This document shows, one piece after another, positions 8,034-16,184 of a DNA stretch of 33,859 nt. Every line of letters starts with the position of its first letter. The first letter of the stretch is position 1. The notes under the pieces were generated by a model. That model was not told where the DNA came from, did not search any database, and saw only the letters and a list, made by a program, of their open reading frames with translations. Both the position numbers and the translations under genes were made by a program. The DNA lies in contig CAVEAL010000026.1 in assembly GCA_963613665.1 (NCBI GenBank), positions 1 to 33,859 on the forward strand, in the 5' to 3' direction. Source of the DNA: F23-B02 sp963613665 (GTDB lineage Bacteria > Bacillota > Clostridia > Oscillospirales > Oscillospiraceae).

Positions 8034-11000
8034 TTATTTACCGTTTATGGTCACGGCAACAGGATTGCTGGCATTGCCATTACTGTCATAGGCGACCACA
8101 TAGAAGCTGTTCTGACCTTCTTCAATTTTGACAGATACATTGAAGGAATAGAGTTTTGCCTTGCCACGCTCCACCGCTTTTATATTATTGGGGGAATATC
8201 CTATATCATTGGAGAGAGAATCTTCTCCAGAGAACACATCCACTTTGACTACGTCCGTCGTAGATGTCTTGATACTGATGGTCGTATACTTTCCGATTTT
8301 TGCGTTATCCTTATAACTGACAGTAAAGGTTTCAGGAGTAAAAGCGGCGGTTTCATCCTTGTCATACGCCTTCGTGATAATCTCCGCCACAACACTATCG
8401 GCAGCAGGAACTACATCAGTTGGGAGCTTAATCCCGCTGATGGACAGCAAAGCATCATCTTCTGTACTTATATTCCCAAGCACCAAGATATACTCTCCGT
8501 CATTGTCTATTATGCAATTCGTGACGTCGTAGTACATTTCTGTTGCCGAAAGCGATTCGTCCTTCACCGGGACAGGTGAGAATTCGTCCCCATCCATATA
8601 TCCAAGCATAGCACCGTTCCCAACTGCCTTTGCGCTGACCATAACGGTCTGTCCCTCGGTATAATTCTCCAGCACAAAGCCCACATAGCTTCCGACGCTC
8701 AAATAGACTTCGTTCTGAGGACCCTGCTTTTTATAGTCCCGAATTATGGCAGCATCTTGTTCACCGTCGTACTCCACATAGACCATTGCGCTCTCGATAA
8801 ATCCTTCATCTTCCAGATCCTTCTGCCCACTGGCAAGCACATAGTCATAGACGGAACCATACTTCAAGCCTTGCTCATTTTCTTTTTCTTTATAGTTCGT
8901 CTCATCAGTTCCCAGCGGCTGGTAGACACGGAAAGCATCCAGATAGACGCTGACGACATCGCCGCTGTTCGATGCGCTCTGTACTGCGGCGCGGGCGGAG
9001 AACAGACCCTTCAGCCAGCTCCAGATGCCGGAGGTCGTCGTCTGGGCCGCTGCCGCGCCGGTTCCGCCGTTCAGGACGCTGTTGTCGTCCATGAAGGAGA
9101 CGCTGACGTCGGTATCCAGATACTCGCTCATGCCAAGGCTGCTGAGGATCTCGTCCGTATCAACCGCGCCGTCGGCGGCGGGCATCGCCTGCGCGGCACG
9201 GAGCAGGCTGCTCTGCGTGCTGACAGAAGCGCCGGACGCGTCGGTCAGATAGCCATAGACCGTCACGGTGTAAGTGCCGTAGGGCAGATCCATGCTGCGG
9301 ATCACGGGTACCTGATAGTCCAGAATCCCGGAGCCGGTAATGATTTCATCATCGCCGCAGAAGTAGGTATCCACCACATAAGCCTTCACGGCCGTGTCGG
9401 TCGTTGCATTTTTGACGCCGACAACCAGCATACCGGTGTCGGTCCCGCATTCGGAGATCAGATCGAACCCGGTACCGGTAAAGGTAAACGTTACCGCATC
9501 TTTGGTGGATACACGTCTGTCGCCGTTCAGATCCAGCGTGGCTTTCAGCGCGCCGCCGTTGCTGAACTGATTAAAGGACTCATACGCATCCGTGTAACCG
9601 TATACGGTGTCTTTGTTATCAGTGACAGTGGTAGTAGCATTCGTGCCTTCGGTCACCCAGTCACCGTTCGTTCCGTTGTTAGTCATGAAGTTTTCTTCAT
9701 ACAAAACATTGGTGGCAGGGTAGAAGTAGATATCCTTTGTGCAGGTGTAGTTGCCCTCGTAGGTCAGCGTCAGGGTGATCTTCTCGCCTTTGTTGACGCT
9801 CTGCGGGATGTAGGTAATGGTGTTGCTGTCTTTATCAACGGTCACATAATCAGCAGAAGCCGTGATGGACTTCGCCTGCGTCTCCACATCCGCCAGCACG
9901 CCCGTATAGCTGTTCTTCACGCCGAAGTCATAGGTGCATACCGCAGCCAACGGAGCGTAGGTGATGGTCAGCTTACCGGTATGCTTGATGACCGTGTAGT
10001 TGCTGAGCGCCTGGCCGTCTGAATTTTTGACGAAGGGCTCCGCTGTAAAATTCACATCATAAATGCCGGGAAGAGTCTCCGTCCTCTGGGCGGTGATATT
10101 GACAACCGTGTTTTTGCTCCATGTCGTTCCATCGTTCAACTCGTGGCTTGTCGTAGCAACGCTATCGGACACCGCAATATCGCTGTATCCGCTTTCTTTG
10201 ATTGTAACATTCTTTACGGTATGATTATTTCCGTCATACTGCACTGTGCTATTGCCAGCATAGAGGTGCACAATCTTATTGTCCGCAGGAACGTAGAGAA
10301 CATTAATAATGTTTTCATCGGAATTTGCTTTGACGATAAGTGTATTCATCTGCTCGCCATCAGCAACATCGCGGTTATTATTCTTTGTGATAGCAGCAGC
10401 CTTTTTATAGTTGAGCTGATTGACTGCGGTGCCGCCAGTCAGGATAATCGACGAATCGATTTCCTGACCGGTCATAGTGGTTTCGCCAAGGAAATTGCTA
10501 TCGGTCTTCGGATCGGTACCAACCTCATTCAGCCAGTAGCGAACGGTAACATTTGCCTCGGTCTCTGCGGCCTTTGTCAGTTGCAGCTCCAGTTCGTCCA
10601 TACCGCCCACTTTATCGGTATCGAAGCAATAGATATCAATGTGGAAAGTATCTCCCGCTTTAATATTATCCTTATATTGATTGTTCAGTACCGTGGCGAC
10701 CGCATCACCATCCGCAAATGCATACCATCCGTCGGACTGATTCATCTTTGCCTGCGTAGCAGCACTCAATGTATCACGCCCATCGCTCCCGGCTTTCTCG
10801 ACATCCAGATTAGGCTTTACGATGTGGAATGCACGCAGGGCGGACTGGTTATTATAGGTAACGGGCGTTGTTGGCATCCATTCTTTGCCCCAGAAGTTGT
10901 GTTCGCTGCTTCCTTGCGGAGTATTGTTATCCCAAGACCATACACCCTTACCGGCAGTACCAGTCCAGAATGCAAGATAGTCTGTGTAGTTTTCGGAATT

Positions 11001-11822
11001 TAAAGTCGTACCGTCTTTATAAACGAAGACATACATATCGTCATTGACGGCGATTACTTTATTGCCGCCAAAAGCGGCTGTAAGCTCCGGGTCAGCCGCC
11101 ACAGCCTCATATATTTCCTGATAATTTGCATCATTTTTGGAAAGAATATTGATGCTGCTGGTCAGGTCATAGCCCTCAGGCCAAGTAAAGGTGCCGGAGA
11201 ACTTGCGAACCGTATAGGAGTTTGCGCTGCCAGTATCCAATTTTCCACTAGTGTTTCGATTGTTCCATGTTGCAGCAGAAATACCCTGTTGCGGCACAAT
11301 TGAAGTTCCGTCTTTTTTAGATGAATCCGTATTTGTATACTGCGTGCTTTTGCCGTAATCCCAAACACTGTCAGATCCGCTCACATCATCATCGCGGTTA
11401 AGTTTCGATGAAATGTCTTCGAAATCCCAGTTGACCGTACCAACATAATCGGGGTATGAGCCAGTAAAATTCAAATAGCCCGTCTTTTTGCCAGCAACCA
11501 GGCCTTCCAAGCCAGAGCTGGAATAAACCAGTTCCTTTGTTCTCTGCCATGTGATTTCAGGCTCATAGGTGATGGTCGCGCTGGTATCCTCCACTGCCAT
11601 CGGCACAATTTCGCTCGAGGCCAAAGCGCACTGTTCCGGCAAAGCGCCTACTGCACCGCAGACAGGACAATCGGCGTTCATTCTATCCGCAGTGCAAGCC
11701 GTTTTGCAGCTGCACAAGGATGACGCGTCGCTCTCGCCCTCGGCAAAGACCGTCATGGGCAGCAAGCTCATAACCATTACAATACCGAGGAACAGGGCAA
11801 TCAATTTCTTTCCAATTTTCAC
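8034..11822 (-). CDS. Large secreted multidomain surface protein
   Basis: About 1262 aa, no catalytic domain recognised. The signal peptide is LIALFLGIVMVMSLLPMTVFA. Directly after it is a cysteine cluster, CSC-x3-C-x8-C-x2-C-x9-C, seen in other clostridial surface proteins. The middle has beta-rich Ig/MBG-like segments, and at about 700-1000 a lectin-like sandwich (FTFTGTGFDLISECG...DLPYGTYTVTVYG...YLDAFRVYQPLG), a pattern I recall from large Firmicutes surface proteins. There is no LPXTG and no C-terminal anchor. Start choice: GGAGGG directly abuts the ATG at 11828, which is too close, whereas a GTG two codons later (11822) has six-base spacing, so GTG is preferred. Likely first gene of the RiPP/GH85 operon. 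Binding of glycan or cell wall is inferred only. Confidence 0.8.
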   Translation of the reverse strand: MKIGKKLIALFLGIVMVMSLLPMTVFAEGESDASSLCSCKTACTADRMNADCPVCGAVGALPEQCALASSEIVPMAVEDTSATITYEPEITWQRTKELVYSSSGLEGLVAGKKTGYLNFTGSYPDYVGTVNWDFEDISSKLNRDDDVSGSDSVWDYGKSTQYTNTDSSKKDGTSIVPQQGISAATWNNRNTSGKLDTGSANSYTVRKFSGTFTWPEGYDLTSSINILSKNDANYQEIYEAVAADPELTAAFGGNKVIAVNDDMYVFVYKDGTTLNSENYTDYLAFWTGTAGKGVWSWDNNTPQGSSEHNFWGKEWMPTTPVTYNNQSALRAFHIVKPNLDVEKAGSDGRDTLSAATQAKMNQSDGWYAFADGDAVATVLNNQYKDNIKAGDTFHIDIYCFDTDKVGGMDELELQLTKAAETEANVTVRYWLNEVGTDPKTDSNFLGETTMTGQEIDSSIILTGGTAVNQLNYKKAAAITKNNNRDVADGEQMNTLIVKANSDENIINVLYVPADNKIVHLYAGNSTVQYDGNNHTVKNVTIKESGYSDIAVSDSVATTSHELNDGTTWSKNTVVNITAQRTETLPGIYDVNFTAEPFVKNSDGQALSNYTVIKHTGKLTITYAPLAAVCTYDFGVKNSYTGVLADVETQAKSITASADYVTVDKDSNTITYIPQSVNKGEKITLTLTYEGNYTCTKDIYFYPATNVLYEENFMTNNGTNGDWVTEGTNATTTVTDNKDTVYGYTDAYESFNQFSNGGALKATLDLNGDRRVSTKDAVTFTFTGTGFDLISECGTDTGMLVVGVKNATTDTAVKAYVVDTYFCGDDEIITGSGILDYQVPVIRSMDLPYGTYTVTVYGYLTDASGASVSTQSSLLRAAQAMPAADGAVDTDEILSSLGMSEYLDTDVSVSFMDDNSVLNGGTGAAAAQTTTSGIWSWLKGLFSARAAVQSASNSGDVVSVYLDAFRVYQPLGTDETNYKEKENEQGLKYGSVYDYVLASGQKDLEDEGFIESAMVYVEYDGEQDAAIIRDYKKQGPQNEVYLSVGSYVGFVLENYTEGQTVMVSAKAVGNGAMLGYMDGDEFSPVPVKDESLSATEMYYDVTNCIIDNDGEYILVLGNISTEDDALLSISGIKLPTDVVPAADSVVAEIITKAYDKDETAAFTPETFTVSYKDNAKIGKYTTISIKTSTTDVVKVDVFSGEDSLSNDIGYSPNNIKAVERGKAKLYSFNVSVKIEEGQNSFYVVAYDSNGNASNPVAVTINGK

Positions 11823-11983
11823 TTTCATCCCTCCATTGGAATTGATTTTGTTTCGGGCCTCGCTGATTTTGTGTTAGGATTTTTTTCGCCACGAATGCCG
11901 TCGTTGCCCGTTCGCTCCGGCAAGTGTACCTTTTCGCAGATTTCCGCAATAAGCGATGACCTGCGTACTCTTAGACAGGGGAT

Positions 11984-12012
11984 ATTTTACCACGGAGGAT
12001 GCTTTTTTGCAA
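11984..12012 (-). promoter_or_regulatory. Putative sigma-A promoter of the surface-protein/RiPP operon
   Basis: On the minus strand TTGCAA (12012-12007) and TAAAAT (11989-11984) are separated by 17 bases, a good housekeeping promoter. Transcription would begin near 11976, giving a leader of about 150 bases before the surface-protein start. No other comparable promoter was seen between the downstream genes, which are spaced by 0-60 bases. Confidence 0.5.
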
Positions 12013-12110
12013 GAGATTCAAGCAAATTTTCTCGCAAATTTACGTCAGATTCATACGAAAGTGCGGATTTGTTCACGGAACATACTGCACTTACTTGTCT
12101 TGGCAAACCT

Positions 12111-12123
12111 CTGCGCAGTCAAA
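12111..12123 (+). repeat. 13-bp direct repeat, copy 1 (upstream of integrase)
   Basis: CTGCGCAGTCAAA, identical to 13289-13301 just after the integrase stop. The first eight bases are themselves palindromic. Copy 1 lies inside a 9-bp inverted repeat (12084-12131), a layout reminiscent of a recombinase core site with arms. Confidence 0.6.
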
Positions 12124-12169
12124 AGTGCAGTCCATGGCCAACACAACCGAAATATTAGGAGGTTCAACA

Positions 12170-13285
12170 ATGGCAAAAGGTGAAAACATTTTCAAACGTA
12201 AGGACGGACGCTGGGAGGCCCGCTATGTGAAGGGCTATCAGCCTTCCGGAAAAATCAAATACGGCTTCTGCTATGGCAAAAGCTATAAGGAAGCAAAGGA
12301 AAAAGTCACGAAGCTGAAATCAGCCGCAGCAACCGGCGATAAAGCATTGAAAAGCAGCCCTAAGCACCATTTCTCATTTTTCTGTGATGAATGGTTGAGA
12401 ATCACGAAAAATCGGGTCAAAGCTGCAACCTATGTAAAATATGAATCCATGCTGGAAAAGCACATCAAGCCCATGTTGGGAAATTGTCATCCCGGAGCAC
12501 TCAGTACCACGATGATCGAGGATTTTTCCAGTGCGCTGCTTCACGAAAAACAGCTTTCGCCCAAAACGGTCAGGGATATTCTTACCTGCCTGCGCTCTGT
12601 GATCCGGTACGTTACCAAACAGTTCCCCGGTCTGCTGCCATCCGTGGACATCGTATACCCCAAAGAGTTGCCGAGGGAAATGCGGGTTCTTTCTCCGGCA
12701 GAGCAAAAGCTGCTGATGAAATATCTGCTGGCGGATATGGATGCCTGCAAGTTTGGCGTTCTTCTGGCACTGCTGACAGGGATGCGAATCGGTGAAATCT
12801 GTGCGCTCCGGTGGGGCGACATCAACCTGAAAGATAAAACCATATACGTCCATGCGACGATGCAGCGGCTGAAGGATACCGCCGGAGGTGAGGGCAGCAA
12901 AACGAAAATTGTGATAGGGTCGCCTAAAAGCGATAAATCTGTGCGAACCATTCCGATGACAGAACAGGCAGCCTTGCTTTGTATGCAGATGCAGACGAAA
13001 AGTAAGGCTGCTTTTGTTTTGACCGGAACGGAGCAGTATATGGAGCCGCGTACCCTGCAATACCGTCTGAAAAAGTACACCGCCGCCTGCAAGCTGGAGG
13101 GCGTACATTTTCACACGCTGCGGCATACGTTCGCTACACGGGCTGTAGAGGTCGGTTTTGAAATCAAAACGCTCAGCGAAATTCTCGGACATTCTACCAC
13201 GACTGTCACTCTGGACAGATATGTACACTCGTCTCTGGAACTGAAACGAGCCAATATGTGCAAGCTGGATGCGGTAGGCATGTAA
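12170..13285 (+). CDS. Tyrosine recombinase (integrase)
   Basis: 371 aa from the ATG at 12170, chosen because AGGAGG lies seven bases upstream; the frame stays open further upstream but without a ribosome site. The N-terminus (KRKDGRWEARYVKG...) is an arm-binding, AP2-like domain, followed by a SAM-like core-binding domain (residues about 65-160) and the catalytic domain. The catalytic residues are R206 (GMRIGE), a lysine near 253-256, H315-x-x-R318 (HTLRH), H341 (LGHS) and nucleophile Y351 (DRYVH). This is the Tn916/phage-type integrase family. No excisionase gene is visible next to it. It is divergent from the RiPP operon, and its terminator follows at 13312. Confidence 0.93.
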   Translation: MAKGENIFKRKDGRWEARYVKGYQPSGKIKYGFCYGKSYKEAKEKVTKLKSAAATGDKALKSSPKHHFSFFCDEWLRITKNRVKAATYVKYESMLEKHIKPMLGNCHPGALSTTMIEDFSSALLHEKQLSPKTVRDILTCLRSVIRYVTKQFPGLLPSVDIVYPKELPREMRVLSPAEQKLLMKYLLADMDACKFGVLLALLTGMRIGEICALRWGDINLKDKTIYVHATMQRLKDTAGGEGSKTKIVIGSPKSDKSVRTIPMTEQAALLCMQMQTKSKAAFVLTGTEQYMEPRTLQYRLKKYTAACKLEGVHFHTLRHTFATRAVEVGFEIKTLSEILGHSTTTVTLDRYVHSSLELKRANMCKLDAVGM

Positions 13286-13288
13286 ACC

Positions 13289-13301
13289 CTGCGCAGTCAA
13301 A
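13289..13301 (+). repeat. 13-bp direct repeat, copy 2 (downstream of integrase)
   Basis: Exact second copy of CTGCGCAGTCAAA, starting three bases after the integrase stop codon. Both copies are also preceded by AAACC, two bases further away in copy 1. Confidence 0.6.
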
Positions 13302-13311
13302 CTTTTCAGTC

Positions 13312-13358
13312 AAGCGCCCGGATTTTGCCCGTGTATCGGCTTTTTCCGGGCGCTTTTT
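13312..13358 (+). terminator. Rho-independent terminator of the integrase
   Basis: AAGCGCCCGG (13312-13321) pairs with CCGGGCGCTT (13346-13355) and is followed by more T. It has a long 24-base loop and sits 26 bases after the integrase stop. Confidence 0.7.
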
Positions 13359-13465
13359 CCGTGAGTGCGGAACTCTGCGAAAAAATCGCATATGCTGTCC
13401 CGAAAACCGTAATTACCATATAATAAAAGCCGCTCACAATGAAGTGAAACGGTAGTAGAACGCAA

Positions 13466-13500
13466 AAAACTCCGAGCATCTTTTGGATGTTCGGAGTTTT
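13466..13500. terminator. Bidirectional terminator
   Basis: AAAACTCCGA (13466-13475) pairs with TCGGAGTTTT (13491-13500), with an inner GCATC/GATGT stem containing one G-U pair. A-run and T-run on both sides make it usable from either strand: end of the integrase unit and end of the minus-strand gene at 13531. Confidence 0.75.
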
Positions 13501-13530
13501 GATGTTTATTGAATTGTGCGGCTACGCGGC

Positions 13531-13779
13531 TCAGTCCTCAAGACTGCTATGGTCACGAGAGCCTTTGCAATATTCCTCAATACCGCCGTTCAATGTAAGA
13601 TCGGCATATTCCAGCGGCTTGTTATAGACCAGCCAGCCCAGTTCAGCACGATCAAAGTGATTATCCGCGATTTCGTTTTCAACGGCGGTGCAGTCGATGG
13701 AAATTATGCTGCCGTCTGCGAAAAGCAGCTCCACACAGGCTGTGTCGATATTTAACTCACAGGAAACAAGTTTGCTCAT
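13531..13779 (-). CDS. DUF6061-like small protein
   Basis: 82 aa, MSKLVSCELNIDTACVELLF... with ADGSIISIDCTAVENEIADN and LGWLVYNKPLEYADLTLNG. I recall this as the DUF6061 family, small uncharacterised proteins carried on clostridial plasmids and integrative elements. The ATG at 13779 was taken because a G-rich GGGGG lies seven bases upstream; the frame is open to 13824. No membrane segment or known catalytic motif. It sits between the integrase and a truncated XRE regulator, so it belongs to the accessory part. Function unknown. Confidence 0.6.
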   Translation of the reverse strand: MSKLVSCELNIDTACVELLFADGSIISIDCTAVENEIADNHFDRAELGWLVYNKPLEYADLTLNGGIEEYCKGSRDHSSLED

Positions 13780-13854
13780 GTCGAAAACCCCCATGCTAAT
13801 TGTTTCCAGCAAAAGCATTTGCAAGCGTGGGGGATCGTTTGTGTGAAGGTATCT

Positions 13855-13980
13855 TTAACCAAGTGAATCCCCCGTTTCCCATTTTGAAACGGTCTGCCGG
13901 ACGACGTTTAGGCGTGCGGCAAGCTCCTCCTGAATGAAGCCCTTCTGCCTGCGCAAGGTCTTTGGGTTTTCTGAAAACAT
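13855..13980 (-). pseudogene. Truncated XRE-family (HTH_3) regulator
   Basis: 41 codons. MFSENPKTLRRQKGFIQEEL and AARLNVVRQTVSKWETGDSL form a complete Cro/C1-type helix-turn-helix start (residues about 5-38), but a stop follows at once. Clostridial homologues of this type normally continue past the SKWExG helix with a second helix pair and a C-terminal domain. The ORF is therefore a 3'-truncated remnant, possibly cut at the accessory/chromosome boundary. It could still bind DNA in principle, but the fifth helix is missing. Confidence 0.6.
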
Positions 13981-14044
13981 GGCTTCTGCCTCCTTGCGAC
14001 CCTGACATACCGCATTTATACTCCGTTGCGCAAGCGAACGCAGG

Positions 14045-14079
14045 TTAACAAAAGCTCCGCAGAACACACTGCGGAGCTT
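14045..14079 (-). terminator. Terminator of the nucleoside permease operon
   Basis: AAGCTCCGCAG (14052-14062) is an exact inverse of CTGCGGAGCTT (14069-14079) with a six-base loop. Read on the minus strand it is followed by TTTTGTT. It lies 14 bases after the permease stop codon. Confidence 0.85.
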
Positions 14080-14092
14080 AAATTTCTGTATT

Positions 14093-15079
14093 CTATCGGT
14101 CTTCTCTGAAATATGCGAGGCCGAGCGACGCGGGGGGCTCGTTCTCACGCTTCTTGCGCATGGACACGACCACGAGCACGATGATGGTGACGAGGTACGG
14201 GAGCATCTTGTACAGCTCCATCATGTAAAGCTGGGTTCCGGCCGGAATGTAGAGATACACGATGTACAGGCCGCCGAAGAGGATCGACGCGATGATCGCA
14301 AGGTTCGGTCTCCACACGGAGAAGATGACCAGCGCTATGGCAAGCCAGCCGCGGTCGCCGAAGGCATCGTTTGACCACACGCCGCAGGCATAGTCCATAA
14401 CGTAGTACAGGCCGCCGAGACCGGCGATCATGCTGCCGACACAGGTGGCGATGTACTTGTAGCGGTTGACGTTTATGCCGGCTGCATCCGCCGTTGCCGG
14501 GCTCTCGCCGACGGCGCGCAGGTTGAGGCCGACGCGGGTCTTCTTGATAACGTAGGCCGTTATAACGGCGATGATCACCGCCGCGTAGGCCAGAAAGCCG
14601 TAGCTTAAAAACATCTTGCCGAACCAGCCGAGATCATCGGCGAAGGGCAGCGAGCGGCTGAACACCTTGCTCGTCGCCGACAGTGCGATCGACGGCACCT
14701 CGGCGCTTGTAAGCTTTATCAGCGAGCCGCCGAAGAAGTTGCCGATGCCGATGCCGAAGGTGGTCATTGCAAGGCCGGTGACGTTCTGATTGGCTCGGAG
14801 CGTGACGGTCAGGAAGCAGTACAGAAGGCCCATCAGCAGCGAGCCGAGCAGGCAGGACATGACGGGAATGAATATCGCAAGGAAGCTGTTGAGCTCGGCC
14901 GCCGACTGCTCATACAGGAACGCGCCGATGACGCCGCAGATGCCGCCGACATACATGATGCCGGGTATACCGAGGTTTAGGTTGCCGGACTTCTCGGTTA
15001 TGATCTCGCCCGTGCCGCCGAAGAGAAGAGGCACGCCCTGCATTACCGCGCGGGGGAAGAAGGATACTATATCAAACAT
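14093..15079 (-). CDS. Nucleoside ABC transporter permease (NupQ-like)
   Basis: 328 aa, very hydrophobic with roughly eight to ten membrane segments. LLFGGTGEIITEKSGNLNLGIPGIMYVGG near the N-terminus and the loop ...RAVGESPATADAAGINVNRYK (about 200-220) are hallmarks of BPD_transp_2 permeases of the BMP/nucleoside type (B. subtilis NupQ). It forms the membrane pore with the neighbouring permease. The ATG at 15079 is chosen because AAGGAGA lies nine bases upstream; a GTG at 15088 is too close to it. It overlaps the preceding permease by eight bases. Last gene of the importer operon. Purine nucleosides are the inferred substrate because of the guanine riboswitch upstream. Confidence 0.87.
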   Translation of the reverse strand: MFDIVSFFPRAVMQGVPLLFGGTGEIITEKSGNLNLGIPGIMYVGGICGVIGAFLYEQSAAELNSFLAIFIPVMSCLLGSLLMGLLYCFLTVTLRANQNVTGLAMTTFGIGIGNFFGGSLIKLTSAEVPSIALSATSKVFSRSLPFADDLGWFGKMFLSYGFLAYAAVIIAVITAYVIKKTRVGLNLRAVGESPATADAAGINVNRYKYIATCVGSMIAGLGGLYYVMDYACGVWSNDAFGDRGWLAIALVIFSVWRPNLAIIASILFGGLYIVYLYIPAGTQLYMMELYKMLPYLVTIIVLVVVSMRKKRENEPPASLGLAYFREDR

Positions 15080-16184
15080 TTTCCGCACTCTCCTTTCCTG
15101 CCGCCTTGCGGAAGCTTATCCTGTAGCTTATGAAAAACTCGCAGCCGATGATGAAAAACAGTATGATACCGGTGAGGATGTCCGAGAACGAATGGTTCAG
15201 ACCGAAATTTGTGGATATCGCGCTTGCGCCCTTATCGAGGAAGGCAAGCAGCATGCTGGCAAAGATCATGATGATGGGATTGAACTTTGCAAGCCACGAG
15301 ACCATGACCGCCGTGAAGCCTCGGCCGCCGGACAGAGTGGTGGACAGCGTGTGATCGGTGCCGCACACGAGCAGGAAGCCGACAACGCCGCAGATGGCGC
15401 CGGACAGGAGCATCGTGCGGATGATGACTCTGTCGACCTTTATGCCGACGTAGCGGGCGGTGCGTTCGCTTTCGCCGACGACCGAAAGCTCGTAGCCGTG
15501 CTTGGAGTAGCTGAGGTAGATGTGCACGATAACTGTCAGGACAAGGATAACGAGAACATTGAGCATGTACTTATTGCCGCCGATCTGCGGCAGCCAGCCG
15601 AGCTGTGTGCTCTGGTTGATGATGCCGATCTGGCCTGCGCCCTTGGGCACCTCCCAGATGATGACGAAGAACGCAACGAGCTGGGTCGCAACGTAGTTCA
15701 TCATAAGGGTGAACAGCGTCTCGTTGGTATTCCATTTTGCCTTGAAAAATGCCGGTATACCGCCCCAGACCGCACCGGCTGCTATGCTCGCCGCGGCGCT
15801 GACCGCGATGAGCGCGCCGTTCGGGAGCTTATCGGCAAGGCAGATCATGCACGCAGCCGCCGCAAGGCAGCCTGCGAGTATCTGACCCTCGCCGCCGATG
15901 TTCCAGAATTTCATTTTAAACGCCGGAGTGACCGCGAGCGATACGCCGAGGAGCATTGCTGTGTTCTGCGCAAGGATCCACATCTTGCGCTCGCTTCCGA
16001 AGGAGCTGTCTATCATGGTCGCGTAGACCTGAATGGGGTTCTCGCCCGTGACGGTCATGGTGACTATCGCGCAGACGATAAGCGCTGCGACTATCGCCAG
16101 CAGGCGTATGCCCCAAGCTTTGTACCACGGCAGCGCACCGCGCTTGACAATATGCAGCAGCGGCTCTCTGTTATTATTCTTCAT
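15072..16184 (-). CDS. Nucleoside ABC transporter permease (NupP-like)
   Basis: 370 aa with a short cytoplasmic N-terminus, then a membrane segment at about 25-45 and further helices. KFWNIGGEGQILAG (about 91-104) and ELSVVGESERTARYVGIKVDR (coupling loop) identify the larger BPD_transp_2 permease of BMP-type nucleoside importers (B. subtilis NupP). It overlaps the ATPase gene by 11 bases and the second permease by eight, so the proteins are made in a coupled series. It pairs with NupQ-like permease as a heterodimeric channel in the cytoplasmic membrane. Confidence 0.87.
   Translation of the reverse strand: MKNNNREPLLHIVKRGALPWYKAWGIRLLAIVAALIVCAIVTMTVTGENPIQVYATMIDSSFGSERKMWILAQNTAMLLGVSLAVTPAFKMKFWNIGGEGQILAGCLAAAACMICLADKLPNGALIAVSAAASIAAGAVWGGIPAFFKAKWNTNETLFTLMMNYVATQLVAFFVIIWEVPKGAGQIGIINQSTQLGWLPQIGGNKYMLNVLVILVLTVIVHIYLSYSKHGYELSVVGESERTARYVGIKVDRVIIRTMLLSGAICGVVGFLLVCGTDHTLSTTLSGGRGFTAVMVSWLAKFNPIIMIFASMLLAFLDKGASAISTNFGLNHSFSDILTGIILFFIIGCEFFISYRISFRKAAGKESAENV

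Larger units (their letters stand above)
11829..12169. other. Divergent intergenic region between surface-protein operon and integrase
   Basis: 341 bases without a gene I can support. It contains the minus-strand promoter at 11984-12012, and near the integrase a 9-bp inverted repeat (ACTGCACTT at 12084-12092, AAGTGCAGT at 12123-12131) that encloses the first copy of the 13-bp direct repeat. Several short frames cross it, but none has a ribosome site. AGGAGG at 12157-12162 serves the integrase. Confidence 0.6.

Noticed and set aside
9510..9545. Dockerin-like DLNGDRRVSTKDAV segment in the surface protein
   Set aside because: Only one copy, inside a beta-sandwich region rather than at a terminus, and no cohesin or scaffold gene nearby; probably chance similarity or a single calcium loop.
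8757..10022. 421-codon plus-strand frame opposite the surface protein
   Set aside because: No start signal, Arg/Val/Gly-rich shadow translation; the opposite strand has a signal peptide and domain patterns.
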